From Schistosoma mansoni (taxonomy: Eukaryota > Platyhelminthes > Trematoda > Strigeidida > Schistosomatidae): a stretch of DNA of 64,000 nt. Made by a program: the position numbers and the translations under genes. The stretch lies in contig NW_017386021.1 in the NCBI RefSeq assembly GCF_000237925.1, positions 620,001 through 684,000 of the forward strand, written 5' to 3'. Positions within the stretch are counted from its first letter, which is position 1. Each line of letters begins with the position of its first letter. This document shows positions 22,201 through 37,200 of this stretch, piece after piece. The notes under the pieces were generated by a model. It did not search any database. It was given only the letters and a program-made list of their open reading frames with translations, and had not been told where the DNA came from.

Positions 22201-25200
22201 AAAGTTAAGAAAATACCTAACATAATAATGTATGGCTATCTGGATGAAAATAAGTACATTTGTGAAACATTTTTCAAACTTTTACAATAAACATGATGTG
22301 CCCTCAAGTCAACACATTTAGCTGAATCTGAAAAGTCAAACCTGTTTTCAGGAGACAAATGTGATAAATTAGACTAGTCAGAAATCATCCAGATGATACG
22401 TGCACACGATTGACCAAGAAACGAATGAAACATACACAATGGTAGTTGAAGTCTCTCTCTTTATATATATATATAATACATAAAAGACTATTATGAATAT
22501 TCCGTCTCATGGTTCTAATAAGAATAATGTAGAGCAAATGGTAAAATTAGACACATGTGCACACAAAAAACTCACATAGTAACTTCTTTCACATGAATAC
22601 CATATGGGCCACAACGAGAATTTAATGTGCCCTAGTAACAGTGATCATAAATAAATAAATTGGATAATCAACAATTACTAGTCATTAAATATGTTTAATA
22701 GGAATTTAGAAATTTAATATATCAACATTTTAATTATCTTTTAAGTTATTGTAACTGTACTGTAAAAAGAAACATAATGAACTAAAATTCGTGGACAGGG
22801 GTTTATCAATTGAAGTGTTTAATACATTTCGAGTCCAGCTCCATGTAATTTGGTTTTGATAGACAGGTATTATGATTAGTTTACGCATAAACAGCATAAC
22901 TTAAGACTGAATACATGAAACATGTACGTGATAAATGAATGGAATTAGTTATTTATTGATTTAAAAAGATGATACGAAAAATAAGGAAGTAACATAATGA
23001 TTAGTGTAAGGGGATTGTGGATATTATTGGATCATATCGGTTGCATTGAGAAAAAACCATAATTGAACCATAGCAAATCTTCTACAACTAATTTCAATTA
23101 TGGTTAACTTTCGTTAAGCCCTTTTTATTAACTTACCTAACAGACAATTTTGTTCGAACAGTAACAACTCGTTTATTTCCTTGTACTATTATGATCACTA
23201 TCTTGTGTGTATAAACGTGTAGCTTGATCACATGATAGCCTACGCACATATCTCTTACTGGCTTAAATGTTGATAGCATAGACATCACTCAATGAATCAT
23301 TTTTTTCCATATATATACTGTAATCCTATTGTTAGACTTTGCCTTGCCTTGGTGTGTCCTTATGCGACTTGACTATAAATTCGTCTGTGTATTCGCTTTC
23401 ACACACATATTCACCTTTCTGCTTGAAGTTCGATTGATGTGCTTGTAGCTTTGTTATCTGAGCTATCTTCTAATGTACTGTAGTCGCCGCATATTATTGC
23501 CTTCTGGTTTCAAGCACCGTTAAGATTTATATATTAACGGTTATCAAGATGATTGATTAACGAAGCTAAGTCACTACAGGATAACTATTGATAACTACGA
23601 AGCAATGAACAGTCGTTTCATCCTAGTATGGGACTTTTCAATGGTATCTTTCCACGAACCAATCAGGAATTTTACCCAAGACCTTACAGTGAAAACTAGT
23701 CATAAGATCACTATGTCAAGTGGCTTATTTCCTTAACTTCAATTAATTGATGATAATGAGTAACTATCTTTCAAATCCATTAGTGATATTTATCTCACAG
23801 CTGATATGCTTCCTCTCTATTGGTAATGGTTTCTTACTAGGACTCCGGGAATCATACCTATTTCAACAATGTTTCCAATCAACATGAAACAAATAAATTC
23901 TTCTCAACTCAAACTTCAATATACAAATAATATTTATTGAACAAGAAATATTTATCGTAGATTAATTCTTTTCTTTTTATTTTAAGCAACGTATTTATTT
24001 AAAAACATAAACATTGGTAAAAGGAGACACCAAATATATATGCGCCACACTTTATCATTCGGTTCGTGTAAATGCTAGAATACTGCCCGGGCGCCTAAAT
24101 TGAAGCAGGGTTTTAAGCTATGAGTATTAAATTATTTTCAAAACGAACAATAGTTTAATGTGAATAAATTACATTTAATAAAATAAAAGTTCTTAAAATC
24201 TTACTTTTGTTTCATTAGCCAAGTCGATTTTTGCATTACCTTGTTCTAAGTAGTACCATTCTAGATGAGTTAATGCTGATAATAAACATAATTGAGTTTG
24301 TGTAGTAACAATATCTAGAGGGCTTTTATTAGTTATACTAAATGCATAATCTGATTCTAATAAATAAAATACTATAGAACATGTCACTTCCACAACAGCT
24401 TCATCTTTTGTACCACCCTGAAAGATAAACAAAGTTTTTCTTAAAGAAATAAAGAATAACAAAGGTTAAGTTCAAAGATGGAAACAATAGTTTTGATGAG
24501 CCTAGTTTCTCATGTTCAATGAAGTATATATATATATATATTAATTTCGATTTTTTAGTAGTGTAAACCGTAAAAAAACTGGAGCTATTGATTTAACGCT
24601 ACGAGATTCTGACAGATCTCATGCGAGAGTTTGAAGAAATTCAAAAGAGCTGTTTGAATTAATCTGATTGAACTACTGAACAACTCTATCAAGCTGATCC
24701 TTTATGAATAAGGTTAAAATTTTATTTTTTTTTTGAAACTCATAGGGGATATTGTGATATCAGGACGAAGAATAAGTGAATAGTAACTGCTAGGATCTAT
24801 TTATGAATTGCTATTATAGATATATTCTTATTGTAAAACTATAAAGCAACTATATTACATGTATATTCATATTCATTTTATTATAAGCTTTCAAGTATGT
24901 CAATGATTATAGCTAGACTTTCTATAACTTTACCAAACAACTATCAAAAATTAGATTCTTTTTAACTCTAAAAATAAGTTCTCTCAAACAATGGTAAAAT
25001 ATCACTACACATAAAAAATACAATAGTTTCAGTAAGGTTTACGAAGATCATTATTGTTTTCATTCTAAAACAAATCTTGGAAATAATCCTTCTTTGTAAC
25101 TGTTACATCCTAGCGAAGATTAAATTATGAGTAACTTCTGGTGTAGTGAACAGAACACTAGTTGGGGACAATCGAATATATTTAAGCAAAAATTACAGAC

Positions 25201-28200
25201 TATCTCAGTAAATTCTAATAACCATACAATGAACAGTTGATTTGCAAATTAACAAGCAATTGTCTCAATCTTCACTGTTTCTTCTCTAATTCCATTGTTA
25301 ATGCATTTTCCTACCGATTGCGCTTCATTTCAGTTCTTTCCTCATCGATCTTCTGCCAAAAATACATTCTATGTCTGACCAACACCATATACTACTTATA
25401 TGGATATAAGTAGACCACATCACACTGGGAACTGTTCATGGACTAATATTCTACACATATTCTCATTGTATAACTATTGAGTAACTAGATTATATATATT
25501 TATATTCCTCTAATTATAAACTTTTATTTAACCTATTGATTACTATTATACGACTTAGTATTCTTAAGTTATTCGCAGTCTGTTAGTAACAGTATCTCAC
25601 AATCACAGCCACTTTTGGCCTGATCCTGTATAATTGTTATTTTCTATTCTATGGTATGTGGTCCGGTTTGTCTGTATGCAAACCAAATATGTTTGAAATA
25701 TAGGATTCATATAACGGAGGTTGATATTGGTGTTCTGGACTAAACCGGCTGGGTTAGGGGAGAAGATACTGCTATCTCGGAGGTCCAATAAGAACTCAGA
25801 ATGATTCTAGACTGTTCGTACTAACTTATCAGTCATTAGTCTGGTCAATAAGTCAGTGTTGTAATTGGCGATAAGCCACGTGATATATTCGCAGGGCATA
25901 AGTGCTATGTTAAAGAGATTGCGTGATCACCTAAATCTGCGAACAGAACGAAGACTCAGCGACACAATGACCAAATAAGTTGACTATTCCGATGCATCCC
26001 AGCCGCGCTAACGAGAGAGAGAAGCCCAGGTTCAGAAGAGGGAAAGTGTATTCCAAGCAGCCAGAAGCACGAACAACAACGAGCACAACTTAGGCGTATA
26101 TATATATAACATAAAAATATCCTTCGGAAATGTTACAAATTAACATATTAAAAGCGACAACGAACCAATGATATTTAAGGTTCTGCCAAGTGGGAAATAC
26201 GACATAAAGGTAGAAATGGGGCGCTTTTGGCATGGAAAAAAGAAATTCAAATTCCCAAAATAAAATTACAAAGTTAAGACATTTATGAGGTTAGTCCTTT
26301 GGCAGAAGCGTGTCTACAAATTAGGATTTGTCGATTGTGATGTCTTCTATATTGGAGAGTCATCACGTGAAATCTCGACTTGAGCCAAAGAACACATCAG
26401 GTACACAAAGAAACCACTAATAATTCCATAGAACTGGATAGATTTCAAATTAAATCGGCAATAGCAGTTCACACCATTTTCAATAACCAGCAAATCGATA
26501 TCAAAAACATCAAAATCTTACAAAAAGGCTTTTCCAACAACAAAGAAAGGAGAGTAGCTGAAGCTTTCCATATGATGCTTAATCCTACTGCTCTCAATAG
26601 AAAAGAAGGCTTCACTATCCATCCAACTTGGACTATCTATCCAAGCTACCATGTACGATATTATTCATATTTCACACTATTAGCGTACATACAAATTAAA
26701 CTCTATCCTTTCTCACCATAAAGGTCACATTTTTTCATCCCTGACCCTCCAGATATACACATACAAATTTACATACATGTCGCTTATAAATCACCTTGAC
26801 CGAAATTACACGACATTGACTTGTTCAGACCTCTTTTTGATTGATCGCACCTAATATTCTTGCTTTGTTCCATTGTACTGTTCAAATTTGGATTAATTTT
26901 GATTTGGTTATTTATTCTCTGAAGAATTGGGTTATACTGAGTCACGAAACGCCAGAAAATCTAATTTTTCTACTCATTGGGATATTACAAATATATTATG
27001 TTTATTTACCCAATGCTCAATTTATTTGAAATTATCAAGTCAAACCTTAGTAATGATACCTACAGTTCACATAAATGTTTAGTTTGGTATGTATTATACC
27101 CATTCATTAGCAAATTTATCCCTTTGGAATTTGTTTGTTTTTTCCAAATCGTTACCAGATGGTAAACATGTTAATAGATTCATATGTTAATTATTGTCAC
27201 TCTCAATTTTTTAAGGAATGAAGATTTGCTATCTGGAAACTACCACGCTATAACCCAGCGATTTAAAGAAAACAGTCTTACAGCCAGACTTGAAATCCAT
27301 AATTTTCTATCAGTCTTTGCAAGGTAGTCAGTGTGCACTATCGAGGAGTCTCAAACGAATACAAAATGACTAACCGGTACTTACTGGTTTTTAGTAGTTT
27401 CTCAACAGTCATTAATTAGTGATTAAAACATCAAACAAATCATCACAATCCATTCAAATGAATATTATTATTCTTGTCAATTATTGTGTCGTTTAAAAGT
27501 GTAACAATCCAAGTCATTTCACTATTGTCGTTGGTCAATATACTAAACTATTTAGTTTTCCAGTAATACCTATTGAAATACTAATCCTCTGTGTCATTTG
27601 AAGGTTTGAATAAATATGCTGTGATATTTTATCAACTCATTTCTTTATATCTACATATTGACTGGTTGTTGGGCTTTTCAAAATAATGATTCACATTACA
27701 CTGAAAAATCTGACTCAATAGAATATTAGAGTATAGTTAATAGGTGACGACTGTTGAATTTTATAGTCTACATCCTGAATTCATTTTAGTTAGATAGCTA
27801 TTGGAAAGTGGGTTCCTGAGTTTGACACCGCGTGAAGTTGTGGATAGGCACTAGTACGAAACAAATACTCAGTGCTTCCTGATTTTCAATGATTATCCAA
27901 CTAAGGTTAATTCATGTTGTAAATTATTGAAGTATAAATGAAACAGTAAAATTGTATACATAAATACCATTGATTAAAATGTAGACTTTATTCATTATAT
28001 CTATTTAACCAAACTATATAAAATGGAAAATGCTTGAGTCATTTGTACAATCAACAAATAAACATTAAAAATTGTATGAATCAGAACAACATTTGCTCAT
28101 TTATTTATGAATGTGCTTGTTTAACAATGAAGTATAACTAAACTACTTAAGTTTAATAAACAAGCCTGAAATCTGAAAAGTAGTTTGTTTTTATTGGAGT

Positions 28201-31200
28201 TTGTAGAGCTAACAACAGTGATAATATAAAATTCCTTTCAGATTTAATTAATAAAAATGGTAAATGTGTACTTAGATTAAATTGTATGAAAAAGTAAGCA
28301 TAACTGATAAACTATGAAAAAACTTTGAAAATTTCTTACTCAAGTTTGAATAAGCTAAAGTTTGGGAATAAACTCCACGTTGTCAAGTCATCTAAGAGCA
28401 CCGTGGTCATTAATTACGGTTACGTTTTCGTTTAGCTAATCACTCCATCGTGGATATTTTTGAATAATCTCTATTATATAATTAATTGGAGACATGACAT
28501 TTGGTGTGTTGTAACTTTTCTTTCATTATGATTAAGTTCACTACACTTAACACACATCCGTAGTATGATGGATTGGGATTTTCGTCGTAGAAAACTTCAT
28601 ATTTTCCCTGTAAGCCAGCGAAAACGATGGAGAACGAAATACACCCTCCAGTATGGATGACGACAGTGTAAATGATAATTCCCGCTTCAATTTGGTTGGT
28701 TGCCAGATGGGGGGGTCAGAATTGCAAACGAGAGTGGACTTTATCTCCACGTATTACATCTCATAATCTTGGTTGGATGATTATCGACTTTTTTTTACCA
28801 ATCTTAGAATGTTTTTAGAACCTCGTATAATATCAAAGTCAACTATAAACCTATAAATATCCTTGTTTTTGTACCTCAATTACTGAGCGATTCGCAAGCG
28901 GTTAGAAAGTCAGTATCACAGAGCTCAAGTAAAATAAAAACGATAAATATTTCTCAAAAAACAGCTATAAAACGAATAGTCACTCACAGATACAGGTTTA
29001 ATTTTCACCAGTTGATCATCGAGAGTAATTAAGTGGTAACGATCACATATAGGCAACAGAAATACCCAACCTAGAGGAAAAAGAATTATAAGTAATGATA
29101 ACGACAACATAATTTGTCAGATTAAATTTATGAATTTATGTAACATGTGCCAGTACATGAGAATAAAGCAATATGACTAGATGCACTGTATAGACTGAAA
29201 GAAGCTAGCAGGAGAAAACACTATAGCAAACGTAGTGCATATATCCTTCATATAAAGCAGGAGGAAAGGAACATACGTTATCACTTGTAAAAATACAAGT
29301 AATCAACTATTGATACAAAATCTGAATGGAAAAATGTTAATTTTCGGAAATCAGTCAATGCTAAAATTGTTAGAAGCATGAAATTCGGCTCAACTTCCAA
29401 CCAAATCGACGGAAACCCAATTTATTAATCCGTAAGGAAGAAGTCAGCCAATCAATCAGTCAAAAGTTGGTCGAACGCAACAGTAAACAAGAATGAAAAA
29501 GCATATTGGGATTAAAATAAATCTATGATAAAGTCAGTCATATAACAGGTTATGAAAAGAAAATCATTTTATACTTGTGGAGTAATTCGGAAGAGGCCAC
29601 TATTCATTTGAAGTAGGTGCTGACAAAACTGTCTAGAACGACAATGGTGTAGCGAACGAGAGATCAGATCAGTACGTAGTACCACAATGGAGGTTTTGCA
29701 ATAAAATCAAAAAATTCACGGGATGCAGTAACATCAAGAGAATCGAGTTAAACTGTTGGTCTATATGATTTTGCGTCTATTTGTTGCATCATTATAAATA
29801 CTAGTACTCTGACAAAAGCAGAGATGAGAAAAGATAAATGGTCAAGTGGTTTAATGCCGAGTCACATAAACTACTTGGTTATAACGTAGTAAGAAAGGTA
29901 AGTAAAAAGAATAAATGATTTGAACAATAGAGTGAGAAATCATATCAAGTCGTCATATTTTAAAACGGTTTAATAAAAGGAAAATCAATTGAGGGAATAA
30001 AATGATTAAGTGATGTAAAGAACACATACACACAAAATGTTTGACAGTAAAAAACTGAAATCTTTGACAGAGGCAAAACAACAAAGATAAGAACAATCCT
30101 GATAGATTGGCGTTTAGGTCAGTTAGTGATCAATATGGGGTGATAAACATAATTTACCAGCCTGTTGGAAAAACCATAAACAACAGTAAGTACAAGAATT
30201 AGGTCGATGAAGAAGACAATCTAAATAAACACGTAGACAATAACAGGACGTGCCATCAAAGACAACCAAAATCAGGGTCGACTAATCAGGCTGCTAGTCA
30301 AATATGAGGAAATTTGAATAGCCCACTTCTGTTTGAAGCTCGTCTCAATATGCACTAGAAAGATAGTGAAATAGGGATTAAGTAATTGGGTTAAATTGAA
30401 CACAAGCGTTTTTCAATATGAAAGCTTCACAAATTATTTAAATCTATCAACAACCGTTTTATAACTTTTTGAGCATTCTTAACAACTTAGAAATCAAAGG
30501 ATTCAGTAAATGCATTAAAGTATGTGGTTTATGCAGTATCATTTTACTGATTTTTTAGAAGATTGAAAATATGTCTTTGGGTAGAACGAATCAAGATAGA
30601 TACAGGTATAGTGCAACAAATTCATGAGATGCAAAACACTATGACTGATGAGTAATTCACGGTTACCACAGCAGTAACGTTGTCCAACGACTAAAACGAC
30701 GTGAAAAATATCATGCAACTGCAACAAATGAAAATACTTGTATCTTATATGGAATGGGTAGAACTTGTAGAAATTTCGAAGTGAAGCAAATAATCAACAG
30801 GATTTTAATGTGTCCGTGTGTTTCAATAACGATTGGAGTGTTTTTGCCACAAATATTTTAGGCCTCTTTATATCTATGCACATCACTAAGCTGGCATTCC
30901 ATCCCTACATTATTTGTTGAGAAACACATCATAATGTATGATAATGAAAATATTTATTAACCCTTACATGACCTGTAAAAACGACTCCGTTTTTCACCGT
31001 AAATTAACTCTCCTCTCAACAATTAAATATAGATTTAAAAAATGAATGTGACAAAAACAATTATGGATAGTAGGATTAACCAGTACCTATGTATTTAAAT
31101 GTCTTGATTCCCAAATTCACTGTGCAGAATCTCAGAAGTAGAAACAATATTTCATGATAAGATGTGACTACTTAATCAGATTCAGTAGTTAAACGAATAA

Positions 31201-34200
31201 TATTTGAAAACGTTTTGCTCATCAATATCTCATTGAAACTATGAACTGACGAGTGTCAGAACAGTATACAAAATCTTGAAGCACTAGACAGTCGTTTCGT
31301 CCTACTGTGGGACTTTTCGGCAGTACATATACACGGGAGTGCATTCGGAATTCGTACATAGGACCTTCGTTCTCGCACGAACACTTAACGAGCCCCATAC
31401 TAGGACAAAACGGCCTCGCAGTATTTTTAGGTTTCCCATAGTGGTCTAACATTGACCGGTTCATGATTTCAATGAATTCCAACAATCTCTACAACCTCAC
31501 ACTAGAAAGTGTCGATATTTATTGAAATTATGAGTGATTTGTGGTAGTTTTCCGACTTAAAAGGAGCATTCACATTATCAATTTTCGACAAAATTTTCTG
31601 AGAAATATCTAAACATGATTAACTTATTTAAAAAAAGCATCATTATCAAGATTTCACATGATAATTTATTATAATGCTTGGAGTTTCCTTACCTTCCTTA
31701 GACGAATTTCTACACTAGATTCTCTCCCAGTGTCTATTCAATAGGACCTCAATACAACTCAGAACAAGAACACGTGATTAGCCTGACTAGAACGTGAATA
31801 TATTTCCACACAAAAAACCGACAAAATCGATAATAATAAGGGTAAGAGAATATATAACTCACTTAACACCTGTCATACTACCTAGAAGTCTGACTAAGCA
31901 AACAACCAATCATTATCGTCCTCACCCACACATCGTTATTTACTTACTTACGCCTGTTACCTCTCATCGAGGAGCATAAGCCGCCCAACAGCACTCACCA
32001 TCAAACCCTGTCCTGGGCAATCCTTTCCAGTTCTTTCCAGTTGTCATTCATCCTTTTCGTATCTGCTTCTATTTCCGGCGTAATGTGTTCTTTGGCCTTC
32101 CTTTTTTTCGAATCCCTTCAGGATTACAAGTAAAGGCTTGCCTCATGATGCAGTTTGATGATTTCCTCAATGTATGTCCTATCTACTTCCAACATCTTTT
32201 CCTAATTTCCTGTTCAGCTGGAAGCTGGTTTGTTCTCTCTCACAGAAGTTGTTGTCGATAGTATCTGGCTAACGAATATTGAGTTTCTTGAGTAGAAAAC
32301 TGTTTACAAATATTTGTACCTTCCTGAGGATGGTTGTAATAGCTGTTCAAGTTTCAGCTCCATATAGTAGGACTGTCTTGACGTTCGTATTGAAGATTCT
32401 CACTTTGAAGTTAGTTGACAGTTGTTTTGAGTTCCATATGTTCTTCACTTGTAGAAATGCGGTCCTTGCTTTGTCAATCCTCGCCTTTGCGTCTGCAACA
32501 GATCCTCTCCGTTCATCAACGATACTTCCCAGGTACGTGAAAGATTCCACATCTTCTAGAACGTATTCAGTAGGTGTGATTGAATAGGTGTTCTCTGTAT
32601 TGTATTTGATGATCTTGCTTTTACCTTTCTGTATGTTGAGGTCTATTGATGCAGAGGCTGCTGCTACATTAGTTGTCTTTATTTGCATTTCTTCGTATAT
32701 ATGGGATAGGAGGGTCAGGTCATCTGCAAAGTCCAAATCTTATAATTGATTCCGAGATGTACATCGTATTCCGTACTTTCTCACCACTTTGCACTGTAGT
32801 CCGTCGTATGAGTTTAGGATAATGTTGACAATCTTCTCAGGAAATACATAGTGTCGGAGAAGTTTCCATAATGTCCTCCGGTCCACACTGTCAAACGTCT
32901 TCTCATACTCAATGAAGTTGATGTATAGTGACAAGTTCCACTCAACTGATTGTTCGACAATGATCCGTAGTGTCGCAATTTGGTCTGTGCACGATCGATC
33001 CTTACGGAATCCAGCCTGATGATCCCTAAGTTCGGCGTCTACTGCGTCTTTCATCCGATTCAGCAGCACTCTGTTGAAAACTTTTCCTGGTACTGATAAC
33101 AAACTGATGCCCCTGTAGTTCTCACATTTGCTCAGATCTCCTTTCTTTGGTATCTTGATGAGATATCCTTCTTTCCAGTATGTCAGTGGCACTTGTTCCT
33201 CTTCCCAAATCTTCTTGAATAAAACGTGGAGCATGTTCGCAGTTACTTCAATGTCTGACTTCAGTACTTCAGCCGGTATATTGTCAGGTCCTGCCGCTTT
33301 CCCGCTCTTGATTTGTCTGATGGCCATCTTGATTTCTTTGATCGTTGGTGGAGTGACATCTATACGAAGGTCTGTGTGTGCTGTATACATGTCTGGTGGA
33401 TTTAATGGGGCTGGTCTATTCAACAGTTCCTCTAAGTATTCTGCCCATTGTTTCTTCTGTTCTTCAATCTCCGTGATTGTTTTTCCTTCTTTTTCCTTGA
33501 CTGGTCTCTCCGGTTTTCTACATCTCCCTGCTAGTTTCTTTGTTGTAGCATATAGTTGTTTCATATTCCCTTCTCCTGCAGATTTTCTCACTGTCGTTGC
33601 TATTTCTCCCATGTATTTCTGCTTGCCGGTTTTAATGCTCTCCTTCACTTGCCTGTTTGCTTCTGCGTGCTCTGCTTGTCCCTTGACTTTCTCTGCTCGT
33701 GTTCGACCGTTGTTAATTCCTGTCCTCTTGTCCCTCCTTTCTTCAATCTTGTCCAGGGTTCCCATAGAGATCCATTTCTTATTATGATGCTTATTGCGAA
33801 TCAGTTAATTTTTTAGACGATAATACCTCCTCAGCTGGGCGGCTGTCTGGCCCCCTAATAACTTTATAGTTGGAGACTTACATCGATAATTCTGTTCTAT
33901 CAGTATCCACAACTCAGTCATATTGTATCCTTGCATTCTATTCATTCACTTTAACTATTGCAAACCTTTTAAATCCGTTACTATATCACTTGTTTGAGAT
34001 TAAATCGCAAGTACAAGTGCAGATTAAATTTTAATGATCAAATTCACATTTGCCATAAATACATCAATATGCATAAAACGTGCCCCATATATAATCACAT
34101 TTCCACCAAATGAGATAAGATTAGCATAATCAGATTTGTCTACTTGTGCTAATTATTTGACGTACATTTGATAAATGTATTAATGTAGAGCCACGGTGAA

Positions 34201-37200
34201 AAACTGACTGAAAAGAAATCTCCTCATTTTAATTGTCTTTTTAATTGAATGGATATGAATTTACAGTTCATTTTAATGAAAATCAGTAAATACTCATTAT
34301 TATTTGACGTAGCAGTGATAGTTGAGTTTGGAAAATCTCAGTTACTACATCACTACCTTCAGACACAACTAAATAGACAACCACAACTCTCTAGTGATCA
34401 AACTATGACACGTGACAGATAATTAGGATTTATCTATTACACTATAATCGAGTGGTTGATAGAAATGAGACTGTTTACATACATATCAACCTGCTAACTA
34501 GGTTGATACATCTTCATAACAAATAGTAAACTGGACTGTACTTAAACGAAGTATGAATGGATTCGATTAGCCGACTATGCTATCTGATAAGAGTATGATG
34601 ATTACAAATTGTTTAAAATACTTATATCATTAGTTTTATAAAAAAGATGTGACTCGTCAGCTGGATGTAGTGAATCCTAGTGTTGATATTCACAATGGGA
34701 CTAGAATCGTGTACTTTTTACTTCAAATGACAATGTTTCATCTATTGGACTAGAGCCCAGATGGCCACTGACTTGTTTGGTGCGTATGGTATTCATAATA
34801 ATATTATTGAGAGTTTGAGTTAGCTCGGTGTTGATACTCAGGAATAAATTTTGATTAGCTTATTCTGACATATGTGTATCGTTTCGATATAGTGAATTTG
34901 TCCTGGATTCCACTGCAAACCATAACACTTCCGAAAAATGGTGACGACGCAATCCAATCAGACTACACATACCAAGAGAGACTTAAAAAATTTAGTCTTG
35001 AATACTAACAACGGGATAATTCAAACCTTTACTAATAAGGTTTGAATCAACATTGAAAAAAACTATATTTAACATACCAGGTCCTTTAGATTTCAGTCGT
35101 TTCCCAAGTCGAAATACAATGATTCGTTCACTTTTCGTAAGATGCTAATAACAAAAAAAACGTCGTACTTTTTAGAGCAAATTAATTTCAGTTTATTTCA
35201 TAATACGACTTTATACTGAATCATAAAATCTCAGTAAAATATAAACAAGTGTAAGGGTAGACTCTTCCTTATTCTATGCACTCTTTAGTTAAGAAATCAA
35301 AACCCAATCAACAAAAATGACATATGATTTGCAATATAGATGAAAGACTTTTATATGTTGGATTAATTCAAATCTATTCACAATCATCTCAACAGTACTC
35401 CTCTCGTCTGTACATTTATCTAAGGGGAATACTAATGTAACGACCTATTTGGAAAGGAAGGAAACTAGAAAGCCTGTAGTAAACCAGCTATTAAACTGCG
35501 AAACAAAAGTGATGATGATTGATAACTTGTTGATACCCTGGATATTAATAATAACCACGTATGATGATACAATAAAAGATGGGGACAGGTAAATAAGCAA
35601 CGTACAATACAAACTATTTTATTTTATATACTACTCTAGAGAGTATGTCTGTCTGTACTAACTAGTCAATCACAGGTTAATTTGACCAAATATATCAAGT
35701 GTTTTAATACACGTTTATGTACTAAGCTCCAAATCACATATTTTGTGCAAAAATAGAAGTACTACTCAGTAAATCAAAGTAAACATGCCAGAATCTAAAC
35801 ATAAAAATCAATAGTTGAAAAATAAGGGCTAAAACTACTTATAGTACCAACTGTCACACCTACATTTTGATCCAATAGATCCAATTATGCTATATTTATT
35901 GTCATAATATTATATTTTAGTATAAAATAATATTCTTATAACTTGAACTTTTCAATATATATGTACGTGCGTATTTACACATACTTGGAATACGAACACG
36001 GTAAATGTTGCATAGATTATATGAAAACATTGAATATGACTAGTTCTACGAGAAAATTAAAAAACCAACCAAGGACATCAACAAAAACCTAAAAGTTCTT
36101 AGTATATTCGGTTCGTGTATAACGGTGGGATCAAGGACCTTCGATTCATCGCATTTGGTAACCATCAGTCAAATGCACCGGCATTCCAATGCTGAGTTTA
36201 ATGTTGAAACTGAAACTCAGTGCCTTTCATCGCTTCAACTTCTAAATGTGTTGTCCACTAAGATAATGAGTCCAGATAACCACCAACCTTTTATTATTCA
36301 ACGAGTATATCAACAATGGGAAATTACAATTCATTACTAATAACTTACAACTTCACTTTATATATTCACTTGTTTATATTTATATAATAAATTAGGCTAT
36401 ATTCACATCACAGACTTAAGTATAGGGAAACTAACATTCTTTCCCTACCTTGTTATTATGATCTAAATCAAATTCTTAATTTTATATAGAATATAGTAGG
36501 TCATTCGATTAATCTGTTAGTAAAGATTTGATTCATTTAAACATAGATATCACAAAAAATGGTGTAATTTGAATATCCACCCAAAATTACAGCATATTTA
36601 CAAAATCTATTTTGGTCTTGGGATCAAAATGACCAAATACATACTTATTATACTAAAATTTATTAAAGTACGAGGACTGTTAAGCAAGTTTATAGTTTTA
36701 GAAGACCGATTAGTTTAAAAATGAAAGATGATACAAGAAAACAGCTAAACCGAAAATACTAAGAACGAAAGTTCTCATGTAAACTGAAAATAGTTTGCAT
36801 TATAATACACCATATAAAAAGATCTGTAATTAACTCACCTTCACATAAAACCAACACAAGAATGGAAAGAATACAATTAATAATAAAGCTGATAGGACAA
36901 GGAATGAATAATGTAATCGATTGTTCACATTTTTGGAATATCCAGTATCCATAAAATCAAAAATGTCTAATTGACAATCTATAACTAGAATTTTTTAAAA
37001 AAATGATAAAATGAATACGAAGTGATGATCAGAAATATCTTACAAGTCATATTTAGTAATTTAAGCGAATTCTCTACATTGGTATATGCCAGTTATAACA
37101 AATTTCGTGGTTTACAACACAAACTGATCTTAGACAACCATAGAAAACCAGGGAGCAATGGACAGGTGTTTCTTACAAATATTGGATCCCTCAGAAGAGC

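Noticed and set aside
25559-26092. Firm call of an LTR
   Set aside because: Only one end has an LTR-like terminus and no second copy is present in the window, so it is left unassigned.
36125-36340. Plus frame as an independent gene
   Set aside because: No splice signals, domain or promoter; lies inside an intron among repeat-like words.
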